DNA of 64,000 nt from Sphingobacterium puteale (GCF_003627955.1 NZ_RBWS01000024.1:55205-119204); one strand, 5' to 3'. Numbered from the stretch's first letter, positions 37,697 to 45,644 are shown. Numbers and translations: made by a program. Notes: a model not told the origin generated them from the sequence alone.

Positions 37697-38041
37697 ATGA
37701 AAACAATCGACGAAATATACCATGCTATTGCCGATAATATAAAAACTGTCATCGGAGAAGAATGGGGCTCTGCAGAGCTGAAAATAGAAACCATTGGGAC
37801 TATGGTCAGTTTTACCGGCGAGTATGCGGATCTAACCATGGATAAAAAACAAATCAACGTGGATGAATTCGATTTCCAGCTGACATTTGACATTCTTGAA
37901 CTTCACCGTATTACCACAGCAAATGAAAGCAACAAATGGAACAAGGCTACCGTCCATTTGACATCGGCAGGAAAGTTTAGTATGGAGTTTTCGTGGGATC
38001 AACGCTACTATGACGAAATAGATCGTTTATCAAAGCAATAA
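37697..38041 (+). CDS. YezG/DUF600-like immunity protein
   Basis: A 114-residue acidic cytoplasmic protein. The N-terminal helix reads IYHAIADNIKTVIGEEW, which matches the YezG/DUF600 pattern IYxxIAxxIxxxIPEEW. A beta-rich middle and a C-terminal WNKATVHLTSAGKFSMEFSW segment also fit. YezG-type proteins neutralise secreted LXG or polymorphic toxins. No toxin gene is visible on either side, so this could be an orphan immunity gene protecting against neighbours. An earlier TTG start is possible, but the ATG at 37697 has a purine-rich AAAGAG just before it. A hairpin terminator follows. Confidence 0.5.
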   Translation: MKTIDEIYHAIADNIKTVIGEEWGSAELKIETIGTMVSFTGEYADLTMDKKQINVDEFDFQLTFDILELHRITTANESNKWNKATVHLTSAGKFSMEFSWDQRYYDEIDRLSKQ

Positions 38042-38042
38042 A

Positions 38043-38071
38043 ATAGGCTAGGGAATTACGACCTAGCCTAT
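38043..38071. terminator. Terminator hairpin between convergent genes
   Basis: ATAGGCTAGG (38043-38052) pairs perfectly with CCTAGCCTAT (38062-38071). It follows the YezG-like gene on one strand and the lipoprotein of the lysis-like cassette on the other, so it probably serves both. The flanking T tracts are modest. Confidence 0.65.
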
Positions 38072-38117
38072 AAAAAATACAATAAATCTAATGCCTAAGG
38101 TAATTGGACAACCATTG

Positions 38118-38576
38118 TCAGGGCAAGAAGGTTTTGAAAAATTTTCTAAATCTCCAGCCGAGCAGAAGAACGGTCGCTCCTATAAAAGTGATTAACCAAA
38201 GATTTGGGATCGTCCATGTGCTGCGTTTATCTCTGCTTGACCTTAACTCGGTTTGCACGTTCCTTTCACTAGCTTGGGAGGAAAGTCCACTTTTGAGGCG
38301 TGTAGTCACTTTCGATTCCAGCATAACAAGTTTTCCCTGTTGTCCGATGAATCCACTATCCGGATGAAAACGATAACTGCTATCCGTCCAAAAATACCAG
38401 CGGCGAGAAAGCGTATCCTGCCGGAAGGTATACAGCCGTTGGCGCAGTTCGGTATGCTGCCAGTCTATTTCAACTTCTTCTCGTTTATCGCGCTTTTTAT
38501 GCTCATATAGCTTGCAGGAAATCAGGATAAGCAGCCCAATAGAGACACATAAAATTTTGATTCGCTTTATTTCCAT
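38118..38576 (-). CDS. Lipoprotein with C-terminal TM helix (unimolecular-spanin topology)
   Basis: This 152-residue protein starts MEIKRIKILCVSIGLLILIS with lipobox LISC (Cys21). The following 100 residues are hydrophilic and rich in Arg, Lys and Glu. A TM helix follows (LWLITFIGATVLLLGW, about 123-139) with a basic cytoplasmic tail RFRKFFK. A lipid anchor at one end and an inner-membrane helix at the other is the layout of phage u-spanins, which join inner and outer membranes at the end of lysis. I chose the ATG at 38576 because AAAGGA lies 8 bases before it; an ATG three codons earlier also exists. It follows the CHAP-type gene by 13 bases. The family is not recognised, and the spanin role is inferred from topology and context only. 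Confidence 0.5.
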   Translation of the reverse strand: MEIKRIKILCVSIGLLILISCKLYEHKKRDKREEVEIDWQHTELRQRLYTFRQDTLSRRWYFWTDSSYRFHPDSGFIGQQGKLVMLESKVTTRLKSGLSSQASERNVQTELRSSRDKRSTWTIPNLWLITFIGATVLLLGWRFRKFFKTFLP

Positions 38577-38589
38577 AATCACCATCCTT

Positions 38590-39180
38590 TCAATCCAGCC
38601 AATTTGAAAACGCGTAAATAGCCGATACAGCGCGTCGCTTGGATACGACCCGATCCGCCACGTTTCCCTCCACGGTCAGTATCCAGTTCCGCTCGATCTT
38701 TCGAACGATGCCCACATGGTCAATACGCCTGAGCCTATGATTATAGATTGCAAAAAGATCTGCTGGTCGGACAGCATCCTCCTCGACCTGTTCCTTTTTA
38801 TAGTGTCGAGCCATCGGAAATAGGGCCGGGCTCCAAGCATTTCGAGGTACCGGAAGTCCAGCCTGGCCGTAACACCATGAGACAAATGCCGCACACCAAG
38901 CATAGCCTTTTCCGAGGCCGGTATAAGCAAGGTATTCCTCGACACGCTTGCCATCATTATTTCCGGTAGCTTCACCGATGCCGATCTCCTGCACAGCGAT
39001 ATTCACAATGTTTTCGCGAAAATTTTCTGTTCGATCCGCCTGCCCAGGTCTGGCCCCCATAGCCATAGATCTGGGTTGATCTTCTGCCACTTCTCGCTCT
39101 ATAGCAGAATTGCCAATACCGCCAAGAAAAAGAACAGCGACAAAAAGAACACCGAAAAATAAAGAATACATTGTTGCCAT
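38590..39180 (-). CDS. CHAP/NlpC-like peptidoglycan hydrolase with N-terminal signal or anchor
   Basis: A 196-residue protein with an N-terminal hydrophobic segment (MYSLFFGVLFVAVLFLGG) that acts as a signal peptide or signal-arrest anchor. The papain-like cell-wall hydrolase domain covers about 55-195. The catalytic Cys is Cys96 in GYAWCAAFVSWCYGQAG, the His is His155 in IDHVGIV, and LTVEGNVADRV (about 169-179) supplies the third residue. It cleaves peptide or amide bonds in peptidoglycan. The first 82 bases overlap the upstream membrane gene in another frame. A start at an internal Met (about residue 39-41) would avoid the overlap but lose the export signal. Placed between a holin-like and a spanin-like gene, it has the position of an endolysin. 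Confidence 0.75.
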   Translation of the reverse strand: MATMYSLFFGVLFVAVLFLGGIGNSAIEREVAEDQPRSMAMGARPGQADRTENFRENIVNIAVQEIGIGEATGNNDGKRVEEYLAYTGLGKGYAWCAAFVSWCYGQAGLPVPRNAWSPALFPMARHYKKEQVEEDAVRPADLFAIYNHRLRRIDHVGIVRKIERNWILTVEGNVADRVVSKRRAVSAIYAFSNWLD

Positions 39181-39485
39181 GATGTCAATTGATTAAAGTG
39201 ATAAGAAATATCCTGACGAAAGAACTTAAAAGGCTGCCAAAGAATTTCTTGCAGCCAGTAGCAGCAGTAGATTGCGAGCAACCCCGCCAAAATTCCGAAT
39301 AGCAGCACGGACAATATGCCAATATCCAATACACCCGCAGTCGGATCTATGGCCTGGAGCAAAAGACCTGCTGAAATAAAAAATACAAGCAGACCAGCCA
39401 GCACAATGCCGAGCAGCTGTCTATTTGTTAGCGGCCAATAGATATCCTCGATATCGGAGGCCAGTTGTTTTTGTATTATTTTCAT
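39099..39485 (-). CDS. Small three-TM membrane protein (holin-like)
   Basis: A 128-residue hydrophobic protein with three predicted helices: about 24-44 (LLGIVLAGLLVFFISAGLLL), about 53-77 (IGILSVLLFGILAGLLAIYC) and about 105-128 (ILYFSVFFLSLFFFLAVLAI). A hydrophilic N-terminus of about 20 residues precedes them. Size and topology resemble class I holins, but no family is recognised. Its last 82 bases overlap the start of the CHAP-type hydrolase gene in another frame, so the two are tightly co-translated. A holin role is inference from size, topology and the enzyme behind it; a conjugation or secretion accessory is an alternative. Confidence 0.55.
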   Translation of the reverse strand: MKIIQKQLASDIEDIYWPLTNRQLLGIVLAGLLVFFISAGLLLQAIDPTAGVLDIGILSVLLFGILAGLLAIYCCYWLQEILWQPFKFFRQDISYHFNQLTSWQQCILYFSVFFLSLFFFLAVLAILL

Positions 39486-39527
39486 TGATTATTTAAATAA
39501 GTTCATCTATAATTCTATGGCTAGCAG

Positions 39528-40088
39528 CTATTCAAATAGCCCTAAGTATTGACTATTGGAAAAATTGGTTTTGTCTCTATCATGTACAATCAGGTACAGA
39601 TGTACCGGCAGTTCTTCCATTCCTTCCGGTAGTTCCATTTGTAGTTTCCCCTGATGCCGAAGCACTGGTTCTTCATTGATCGCCGCCAGTTCATGCATTA
39701 TAGCATAAGCACATAGAATAATACTGTCATCCCATTCATCGCATCTGACCTTGTCCGTTACCGGATCCCAAGCGAGCAGAATAGCTGCTCCCAGACGCTC
39801 AACGGAATAGACCCTCAGAGGAGTCTTCACGCCAGCACTCAGTTTCGCTTTTGCAGGGTCAACTTCAATATTGGGGTACGTACCGACCATGGCCCCCTGT
39901 AATATTGCGGACATCGCCCTGCCGATAGGCGTCTTTCTATTTTTATTCTTTCGCGATGTATAACCCATCTGTAGGATATAATTCACTGGGTTGAGAAATT
40001 TTCTTGCTTTGGTGAATTTCATGCGAACGGTTTCTGTTCCATTCGCAACAAAAGCCCTTCTTTCCTTTTGTTTCGTTAGTATTTTCAT
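39528..40088 (-). CDS. DUF6266-like protein, second copy
   Basis: A 186-residue protein related to the preceding DUF6266 gene. Both share a mid-protein VGTYPNxxxDxAKxxxSxG segment (here AMVGTYPNIEVDPAKAKLSAG), an aliphatic ILLAWDP strand, and an ending with SQYLGLFE opposite TNYLGELD. The N-terminus is shorter and diverged, without the GGFSGKAG motif. No signal peptide or TM helix is present. The frame continues upstream to a TTG, but the ATG at 40088 (MKILTKQKER) is preferred. It lies 65 bases after the first copy and 42 bases before the holin-like gene. Function unknown. Confidence 0.7.
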   Translation of the reverse strand: MKILTKQKERRAFVANGTETVRMKFTKARKFLNPVNYILQMGYTSRKNKNRKTPIGRAMSAILQGAMVGTYPNIEVDPAKAKLSAGVKTPLRVYSVERLGAAILLAWDPVTDKVRCDEWDDSIILCAYAIMHELAAINEEPVLRHQGKLQMELPEGMEELPVHLYLIVHDRDKTNFSNSQYLGLFE

Positions 40089-40183
40089 TTTATATATTAT
40101 TAGTCCCTTTTTATACAAGCTTAAATCATCACAATGTACTATAGTATGACCGGTACCTGGTACCGGCCATAACCTATCGTTTT

Positions 40184-40828
40184 TTAAACCAGGTCTAACT
40201 CACCCAAATAGTTTGTCCGACTGATTCGCTTGTTCTTTCGATCCGCAAAGAAGAGCCACAGCTGTCCTTTACCGCCTAAAAAGTGTTCTGGCAGTTCGAT
40301 ATCTACCGTTCCCAAGCCCCGCGTTGGAGGCTCGGGAGCCGTCAGGAATTCGTCCAGCTCCGGATGGTAGAGTAAGATGTAAACATTATCGTCCAATTGC
40401 CCCTTTTGAATAGCAATCGCCTTATTTGTCCAGCTGATCATCAACATTCCAGCAGCGACCTCCGCTTTCACCTTACCCCCGGGCTGCAGACTTCCCTGCG
40501 AAATTTGTACCTTAGCATAATCAAGCATAAAGTTGGGGTACGTACCCACCACAGCAGTCTTGATATTGGCCTGCAACGCTGCATTTGTCGGCGTCATCGT
40601 ATCCGCATTGATCTGCGAAAAACCTACCTGCACAAAAGGTGCGATAGGCATAATAAATTTGGCAATGGTATAGAAGCGCGCCTGCTGTATCAGTTGCTCT
40701 TCTGTTGCGGGCTTGTTGCTCTTTTTTGAAAGCCCACGGATATAATCAATGCTTTTCCAGCTAGCTCCTATTACGGATCCAGCCTTACCGCTAAATCCAC
40801 CATTTGCACCTTTTCTAATTGTTCCCAT
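40184..40828 (-). CDS. DUF6266 family protein
   Basis: This 214-residue protein belongs to a Bacteroidota family of unknown function, recognised by the N-terminal Gly-rich start MGTIRKGANGGFSGKAGSVI and then GASWKSIDYIRGLSKKSNKP. The Gly-rich opening, the later QLIQQARFYTIAKFI helix and a C-terminal pair of beta-sandwich strands are conserved. There is no signal peptide. The first gene of an apparent five-gene unit (DUF6266, DUF6266-like, three-TM protein, cell-wall hydrolase, lipoprotein-TM protein). Its context suggests it could be the particle, effector or structural component exported or released by the lysis-like genes, but this is speculative. Confidence 0.8.
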   Translation of the reverse strand: MGTIRKGANGGFSGKAGSVIGASWKSIDYIRGLSKKSNKPATEEQLIQQARFYTIAKFIMPIAPFVQVGFSQINADTMTPTNAALQANIKTAVVGTYPNFMLDYAKVQISQGSLQPGGKVKAEVAAGMLMISWTNKAIAIQKGQLDDNVYILLYHPELDEFLTAPEPPTRGLGTVDIELPEHFLGGKGQLWLFFADRKNKRISRTNYLGELDLV

Positions 40829-41323
40829 GTTATTATTTTTTAAAAGTTTAACACATGTAAAAACTTGATTTATACCGGTATATCATGCTTTACAGCAACA
40901 AACATAAAATCGATAATTGGCAAATTCAAGGTAGGAAATCGGATAGTCCGATCGCTGTCCTGGCCCTATTTTCCAAGGGATTCACAGCGCGTACAATTGT
41001 CCGTTTACTGTCCGGGGCAAAAAGATCTTTGTAACCGTGTCCATCAGGCATCATCCCGATGTTGCTTCAATCCCGCTTCGGGATTGGCCCGTATCAGGTT
41101 TGGCATTTCTATCCGGCCTGTCTACTTATTCCCTACTGTTTTCCTACTCTTTTAGTAGGGAATTAGTGGAGGATATGTAGCGGAATATCGCAGTGATTGC
41201 GAATATGGTATGAAGCAGAAGCGAAGAAGCTTTGAATGAGTGCCGAAAATTGAAAGAAGAAAGCTGTTCAAAAAATCGAAACAAAACGAAAGAAGAAAAT
41301 AGAAAGTTCGGATTCTAGGGAAA
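40829..41323. other. 495-base upstream region with nested hairpins
   Basis: This gap precedes the DUF6266 unit. CAATCCCG (41068-41075) pairs perfectly with CGGGATTG (41079-41086) over a 3-base loop. TTCCCTACT (41129-41137) pairs with AGTAGGGAA (41154-41162), and the nested CCTACT/AGTAGG can form a tighter alternative. On the minus strand two 20-codon frames (41106-41044 and 41044-40982) overlap as TGATG. It could be a leader RNA, an attenuator or the site of a lost gene. No known riboswitch is recognised. Confidence 0.35.
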
Positions 41324-41782
41324 TCAATCCGGGAGGTGGTGATATTTCTTTTTAAAGTCCACCATATCTGCATGCAAAAAATATTTGCCGGTATGGTCTT
41401 TTTTGAATGGGAGTATTAAGCCCTGTTTTTCACAGCGGTATAGTGTTTTTGAAACAATGCCCACATAGCGGCATACTTCTTTGCTATGCACCAGCACCAG
41501 CGGTGGATCGGGCAGTTTTCGGAGAATCAACGTTTTAATCTGCTCGGATGAATCCGTGATCCTGTCAACAAGATACCTGAATGCGTCGTGTAAGCAGGGC
41601 TGCCGACATTCTTTTGGCTTCGCAGAAATGTCAAAACAGCCTTCACAATGTATAAATTTATTCATAGATTGGGATTTAGGATCAATCGCCCTCCCCTTCC
41701 ATTGTTGGAAAACCAATTGATCGGGTTTATAATAATTGAAGATTTTCATACCGGCACAAGGTACATTATCACGTTTATTCAT
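41324..41782 (-). CDS. Cys-rich protein with a C-terminal MerR/excisionase-like HTH
   Basis: This is a 152-residue protein. The middle carries a Cys cluster (HCEGCFDISAKPKECRQPC, about 45-63) that could bind zinc. The C-terminal 65 residues form a helix-turn-helix of the MerR/excisionase type: VHSKEVCRYVGIVSKTLYRC followed by EKQGLILPF. Its ATG overlaps the end of the upstream 350-residue gene by 8 bases, so the two are translated together. It is probably a DNA-binding regulator of this region; the target is unknown. Another Met at residue 40 is an alternative start. Confidence 0.65.
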   Translation of the reverse strand: MNKRDNVPCAGMKIFNYYKPDQLVFQQWKGRAIDPKSQSMNKFIHCEGCFDISAKPKECRQPCLHDAFRYLVDRITDSSEQIKTLILRKLPDPPLVLVHSKEVCRYVGIVSKTLYRCEKQGLILPFKKDHTGKYFLHADMVDFKKKYHHLPD

Positions 41783-42827
41783 GAATTTTAAGGATTTTAT
41801 TTCGGTATTGCATAGCCTGTTCAGAAAGTAAATTGAGAAATGTGCTTTTGAGCCTATTTGAGCTTTTGACTATCAGATTAGACCGCCTTAAAATTGCGTG
41901 AAATGCCAGCTTCAGAAAGGACAGGATTTCCGTATGGGTGGTGCTGACATTTTGCAGCATAAATAAGGTAAAAAATGCTTTTGTAGGCTTATTCCCCACT
42001 CCTATCAGTGTAATCCCCTCGCGCATGACCGATTCATAATCATAGAGTTCGATCCATGCTCCTTTTATTTTTTTACCTTCCAGAATGATGGGATTGAGGT
42101 ATTTCACGAGCTCATCGACCTCCGCCAACAATCCTTCAACAGTCTTTTGCTGCTCAAACTTACCATATACATTGCACTCATGAATGAGCCGCAGCAGTTT
42201 TTCAAAAGTATGCCTATCCCAGATTTCTTCACTGTCAATGGCAGCATAGCTTTCAAATATGGTTCGAAAGCGTGATGATAAGTCAAAGCGCTTTATTTTT
42301 CTCAGAAACTCTTCAAAGGTGAGTTTTTCGTCCACAATATGATGATAGTACATAAAGATCTTAAAAAAGGCCAGTTGTTCAAAGCCCACCAGATGAAATA
42401 GCGGCACTTCGGAGCATACCATTTTTATCCAGGGACTATCCTTGCTGGCCAAGATTTCCATTTCCTCGCACAGCGCGTCGATATATTGTTGAAGGTCGGT
42501 GAATTCGAGGCGCAATAAGGGCATATAATTGGAGTCGATTGACAATACAGTTTGTGGTGCCCGGCCCGGTGATTTTTCAAGTCTGCCTTCTGCTGCGGCT
42601 TGCTGTTGCAGCTGTAGTTCGATATCGTACAAACGGATATCGAAATGGCGGGCAAGCCGGTAAAATTCGGGACCAGTCAAATATGTAGTCCCCCTTTGCC
42701 GATTTCGCAAGGAACGTTTTTCGATGCAAAGCAATTCCATCATTTCCGCTGTCGTTCGATCAGGATCTTTTATTTTTTCTTCGATAATCTGAAATAGAGT
42801 AATTTGTATATCAATATCGGACTGCAT
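41775..42827 (-). CDS. Putative regulator with N-terminal HTH and helical C-terminal domain
   Basis: A 350-residue soluble protein. The first 75 residues read like an atypical helix-turn-helix: IIEEKIKDPDRTTAEMMELL, then CIEKRSLRNRQRG, with RLARHFDIRLYDIE following. The remaining 270 residues are mainly alpha-helical with no signal peptide, TM helix or recognised catalytic motif. It overlaps the downstream Cys-rich HTH gene by 8 bases. Pairing of two DNA-binding proteins suggests a regulatory unit for the surrounding accessory genes. No family is recognised beyond this. Confidence 0.55.
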   Translation of the reverse strand: MQSDIDIQITLFQIIEEKIKDPDRTTAEMMELLCIEKRSLRNRQRGTTYLTGPEFYRLARHFDIRLYDIELQLQQQAAAEGRLEKSPGRAPQTVLSIDSNYMPLLRLEFTDLQQYIDALCEEMEILASKDSPWIKMVCSEVPLFHLVGFEQLAFFKIFMYYHHIVDEKLTFEEFLRKIKRFDLSSRFRTIFESYAAIDSEEIWDRHTFEKLLRLIHECNVYGKFEQQKTVEGLLAEVDELVKYLNPIILEGKKIKGAWIELYDYESVMREGITLIGVGNKPTKAFFTLFMLQNVSTTHTEILSFLKLAFHAILRRSNLIVKSSNRLKSTFLNLLSEQAMQYRNKILKIHE

Positions 42828-42992
42828 AAATTGGATAACGCTAAAGTTAATTATTTAAAATAATAGACTTTAAATATATTACAAACCTTAATTAATTAAA
42901 AATAAAATCCCACATGAAACAGTTATTTTACCAAACGGTTTATCTAACGGTAAAATTTTTACCGATAAGCAACTAAAAAGGTTAATCTTTTG

Positions 42993-43994
42993 CTAATCCA
43001 TTTTGAATGTACTTTTTATTTTGTCTACCAGCGTAGGTTCTATCTGGTAATAGCTTGCAGGCTTATGCAGACAGCGGTAAGAATAGAGTTTATTTTGCAC
43101 ACTTTTTTTTGTGATCTTTTCAAACAGCTCTTCAAGGACAGGCGAAATAATAATATAGTGCTTTTCCAGGTCAAATAACATAATATGGTCAGCACGAATA
43201 TACAGCGTGCTGTTGATCTGTATAAAAATTCCTTCAAAAATAGTATCAATTGGTTCATCGTCATCAGCTACAAAAGGGATCGCATAACCTTCGTTAATGA
43301 TAACATAATCAAAACCTTCCCCATATATAAACGCGAAAAAGTCCACATCTAAAACCTCGCTATCTGGATCAGTAGATTTAATTTTGTCTGTATCAGCAAA
43401 TGTATTGGCAAGCTTTTGTGCTTCGTCTAATAACCTTTTTTCTTCAACATCTTTTGACCTAGTTTTTTTAGTTGGATTTTTAGACTCAGCACTCAAAATT
43501 GCAAGCATTCGTTTTTGATATCCTTTGAAGAAGATCAATACCAAATAGCCAATTATTACTGCGGATAAGTAATATTTTAAATCGGCCTGTTGATAAAAGG
43601 CCAGGATTTCTGATTCGTCCCTCGACATAGGCACTACATCTAAAGCTTCGTCCAGTGCGCTGCTATTCCGTCTTGCATTAAAGATGGCATATCCGAAAAG
43701 TAAGTTGGTTAACGTGTAAGGTAAGACCGACCATAATACCAGATTATGGGGAGGTCTATATTTAAAATCTGATTGCACGACGAGCATAACAACAGAAAGC
43801 CAAAACACATAAAAAGTCGCCGACGATAGAGACCAGATAATTCGGTCTACAATCATTTTATCATAAAGCTGCTCGGGTAAAGACCGGAGCGCAGGGATAT
43901 AGGCCGCAAAATTACAGATAGCCACCACAAAAATACCGGCAACAATGCAAATAACATAATCATACCACCTAGGCTTACTTTTCGTCTTAATCAT
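42993..43994 (-). CDS. Four-TM membrane protein with cytoplasmic C-terminal domain
   Basis: A 333-residue inner-membrane protein. Predicted helices lie near 15-33 (YVICIVAGIFVVAICNFAAY), 55-75 (SATFYVFWLSVVMLVVQ), 85-105 (LVLWSVLPYTLTNLLFGYAI) and 140-160 (YLSAVIIGYLVLIFFKGY). The C-terminal 170 residues are hydrophilic and acidic, ending in a basic domain with RCLHKPASYYQIEPTLVDKI. No catalytic motif or named family is evident. The domain after residue 260 could be a LytTR-like DNA-binding fold, which Bacteroidota often attach to four-TM modules, but this is a guess. It is divergent from the Crp-like gene at 44231. Confidence 0.5.
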   Translation of the reverse strand: MIKTKSKPRWYDYVICIVAGIFVVAICNFAAYIPALRSLPEQLYDKMIVDRIIWSLSSATFYVFWLSVVMLVVQSDFKYRPPHNLVLWSVLPYTLTNLLFGYAIFNARRNSSALDEALDVVPMSRDESEILAFYQQADLKYYLSAVIIGYLVLIFFKGYQKRMLAILSAESKNPTKKTRSKDVEEKRLLDEAQKLANTFADTDKIKSTDPDSEVLDVDFFAFIYGEGFDYVIINEGYAIPFVADDDEPIDTIFEGIFIQINSTLYIRADHIMLFDLEKHYIIISPVLEELFEKITKKSVQNKLYSYRCLHKPASYYQIEPTLVDKIKSTFKMD

Positions 43995-44230
43995 AACTGA
44001 GCAAATAATTGACTGTAAATATATTAATTAAACAGGTTCAACATAGGTAATATATTTACCTTAACGCAGACTCTCAAGTAAAACAATTACCTTTTGAATG
44101 AACCTCTTAGGACCTAAATTTACTTTATTCGAAATTCATTCTAGTTGAATACCGAAAACATATATAAACCTTATGAGCAATGGCCTACTATTGAATATGC
44201 TATGCCATACTAAAATAACGATTTAACCAA

Positions 44231-44845
44231 ATGGGAACATACTATTCAGGAAACGATTCGCTTGTGACATTTTACAGCTATTGGGAAAAATTATATCCCG
44301 ACCTTGAAGATTTCCATAAGCGCTGGCTATTGAAAAATTGTGAGATTATACCGATGAAAAGAGGTCAGATCCTATCGGAAATGCCGCATATGCAATCCGC
44401 GCTCTACATTGTATTAGTAGGCATATTGGCCAAAGAGCGTTATTGCCCTGATCGGGATGAACAACTGATCATGACCGTAGCCCTACCCCATATGGGATTC
44501 TTTACGACGATGCATTTTTTTAGCAAAAGTCCTGCTTTGGGTGATATAGTTTGTTTAAAATCGGGGCTAGTCTTAAAGATCCCATATAAAGCTATAGCAC
44601 CCTATCGTAATCAGGAAAAAGCTATCGACACGTTGATTGATCTCTTGGTCAATAAGAAAAAATACCAGCTTGATCATCTCCGGGTAATGGATTCATTGCT
44701 TATATCCACGGATCGTTATTTCTATTTCGCGGATCATTTGCCGCAACTCTGCCATGCACTTACACAAACCCAGCAGGCCCGGTTATTACATATGTCCGTG
44801 CGAACTATCCGGCGGGCAAAACGACTATATGTACGACGAAAGTGA
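44231..44845 (+). CDS. Crp/Fnr-like regulator
   Basis: A 204-residue protein with an N-terminal cyclic-nucleotide-binding-like beta-roll (about 20-125: IIPMKRGQILSEMPHMQSAL, then YIVLVGILAKERY) and a linking helix. The short C-terminal region reads TQTQQARLLHMSVRTIRRAK, a reduced helix-turn-helix. The usual cAMP-binding RxS motif is absent, as in most Bacteroidota members of the family. It probably responds to another signal. The C-terminal domain is shorter than in E. coli Crp. It stands alone, divergent from the four-TM protein. Confidence 0.65.
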   Translation: MGTYYSGNDSLVTFYSYWEKLYPDLEDFHKRWLLKNCEIIPMKRGQILSEMPHMQSALYIVLVGILAKERYCPDRDEQLIMTVALPHMGFFTTMHFFSKSPALGDIVCLKSGLVLKIPYKAIAPYRNQEKAIDTLIDLLVNKKKYQLDHLRVMDSLLISTDRYFYFADHLPQLCHALTQTQQARLLHMSVRTIRRAKRLYVRRK

Positions 44846-45335
44846 TTTTTAGGCCACTTGGTGTCCTCGTTTCGGCCAAAACCTCTGTAATATCTTTGAA
44901 TTAACGAAAGAAGAAAAAATACAGAGCATTAAATTACAGTAATGAAGCAACAACAGTCAAACGGCAAAGGACAGACCAACAGGCATATCTCGGAGATGAG
45001 CCCGATCTGCTCGACGGTGAGCAATCCGAAGCAGGGCCATCCAGCATTGCTGCAGGAGAATGTCAGGGTCATGGCAGGGGATCATCGAATCCCGCTGGGA
45101 AATTGTTGTTGTGCCGGGCCGGTCAGAGATCGACACGGCCGTAGATATACGACTTTCCCGCATAGGCGGTAGAGGAAGGATTGGTCTGGCAGAATAAGGA
45201 GTCCCAGCGCCAGACCAAAGAATTCGCTATGTGCGGACTCGGGGCCAATGTGCTGTCCAACTTTTTTGACCGATATGAACAGCGACATTGTGATCAATTC
45301 ATAAATCTAAGTTAGGCAATTTAAATCATACAATT
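44846..45335. other. 490-base gap holding a decayed reading frame
   Basis: Apart from the broken frame at 44941-45315 described separately, the segment shows no repeats, hairpins or RNA genes. The 60 bases before 45336 supply the leader of the first 74-residue protein. Its GC content is higher than that of the AT-rich sequence around it. Confidence 0.4.
44941..45315 (+). pseudogene. Broken reading frame of an unidentified protein
   Basis: One plus-strand frame reads like protein over its whole length but is cut by TAG codons at 45142-45144 and 45163-45165. It contains QQAYLGDEPDLLDGEQSEAG and, after the stops, GLVWQNKESQRQTKEFAMCG and NVLSNFFDRYEQRHCDQF, ending at 45313-45315. The last part is strikingly protein-like. 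It has no clear ATG. A shorter 76-codon frame from the ATG at 44942 exists but its Cys- and Arg-rich product is less convincing. Either an inactivated gene or, less likely, two small peptides. Confidence 0.35.
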
Positions 45336-45560
45336 ATGGCATGGTTTCAATTACTTGCTAATGGAGATGCAACAGATCCAAACGACTACAATCAAGTGAC
45401 TTCACCCGGCTGTAGTGGTGCGAATCATATCTGTGCAATTCAGACAAGTCCAGATGTAAACAACAAGCCTGTATTCACTACTTCCCTAAGGAACGAGATG
45501 ATTACAGCGTTGAATACAAACTCCAGTAGCACAAACGTTCAGTTAAGAACAAATCCGTAA
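45336..45560 (+). CDS. 74-residue duplicated protein, copy 1
   Basis: This small protein starts MAWFQLLANGDATDPNDYNQ. It has two cysteines six residues apart (Cys26 and Cys33 in PGCSGANHICAIQ) and a conserved C-terminal block NNKPVFTTSLRNEMITALNT. There is no signal peptide. It shares about 60 percent of positions with the copy 85 bases downstream, including both cysteines. The stop codon abuts a hairpin (45560-45580), and a second strong hairpin follows, so it makes a short separate message. The family name is unknown to me. It faces a TlpA-SusD-SusC operon, a pairing that hints at a processed or exported peptide. Confidence 0.8.
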   Translation: MAWFQLLANGDATDPNDYNQVTSPGCSGANHICAIQTSPDVNNKPVFTTSLRNEMITALNTNSSSTNVQLRTNP

Positions 45561-45607
45561 ATAAGGTATTGCACCTTATTTCAAAGGGCGCTCATATGGC
45601 GCCCTTT
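45560..45607 (+). terminator. Two consecutive hairpins after the first 74-residue gene
   Basis: AATAAGGT (45560-45567) pairs with ACCTTATT (45573-45580), starting in the stop codon. AAAGGGCGC (45583-45591) pairs with GCGCCCTTT (45599-45607). The second is a standard GC-rich terminator stem. Confidence 0.75.
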
Positions 45608-45644
45608 CTGAAAATCAAATGTTTCACTTTTAAATCTAAAAATT

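Noticed and set aside
40865..41155. 96-codon plus-strand frame ahead of the DUF6266 unit
   Set aside because: It runs through the hairpins and shows no protein family.
44942..45172. 76-codon ATG-started frame
   Set aside because: Its Cys/Arg-rich product is less protein-like than the overlapping broken frame, so I kept the latter as a remnant.
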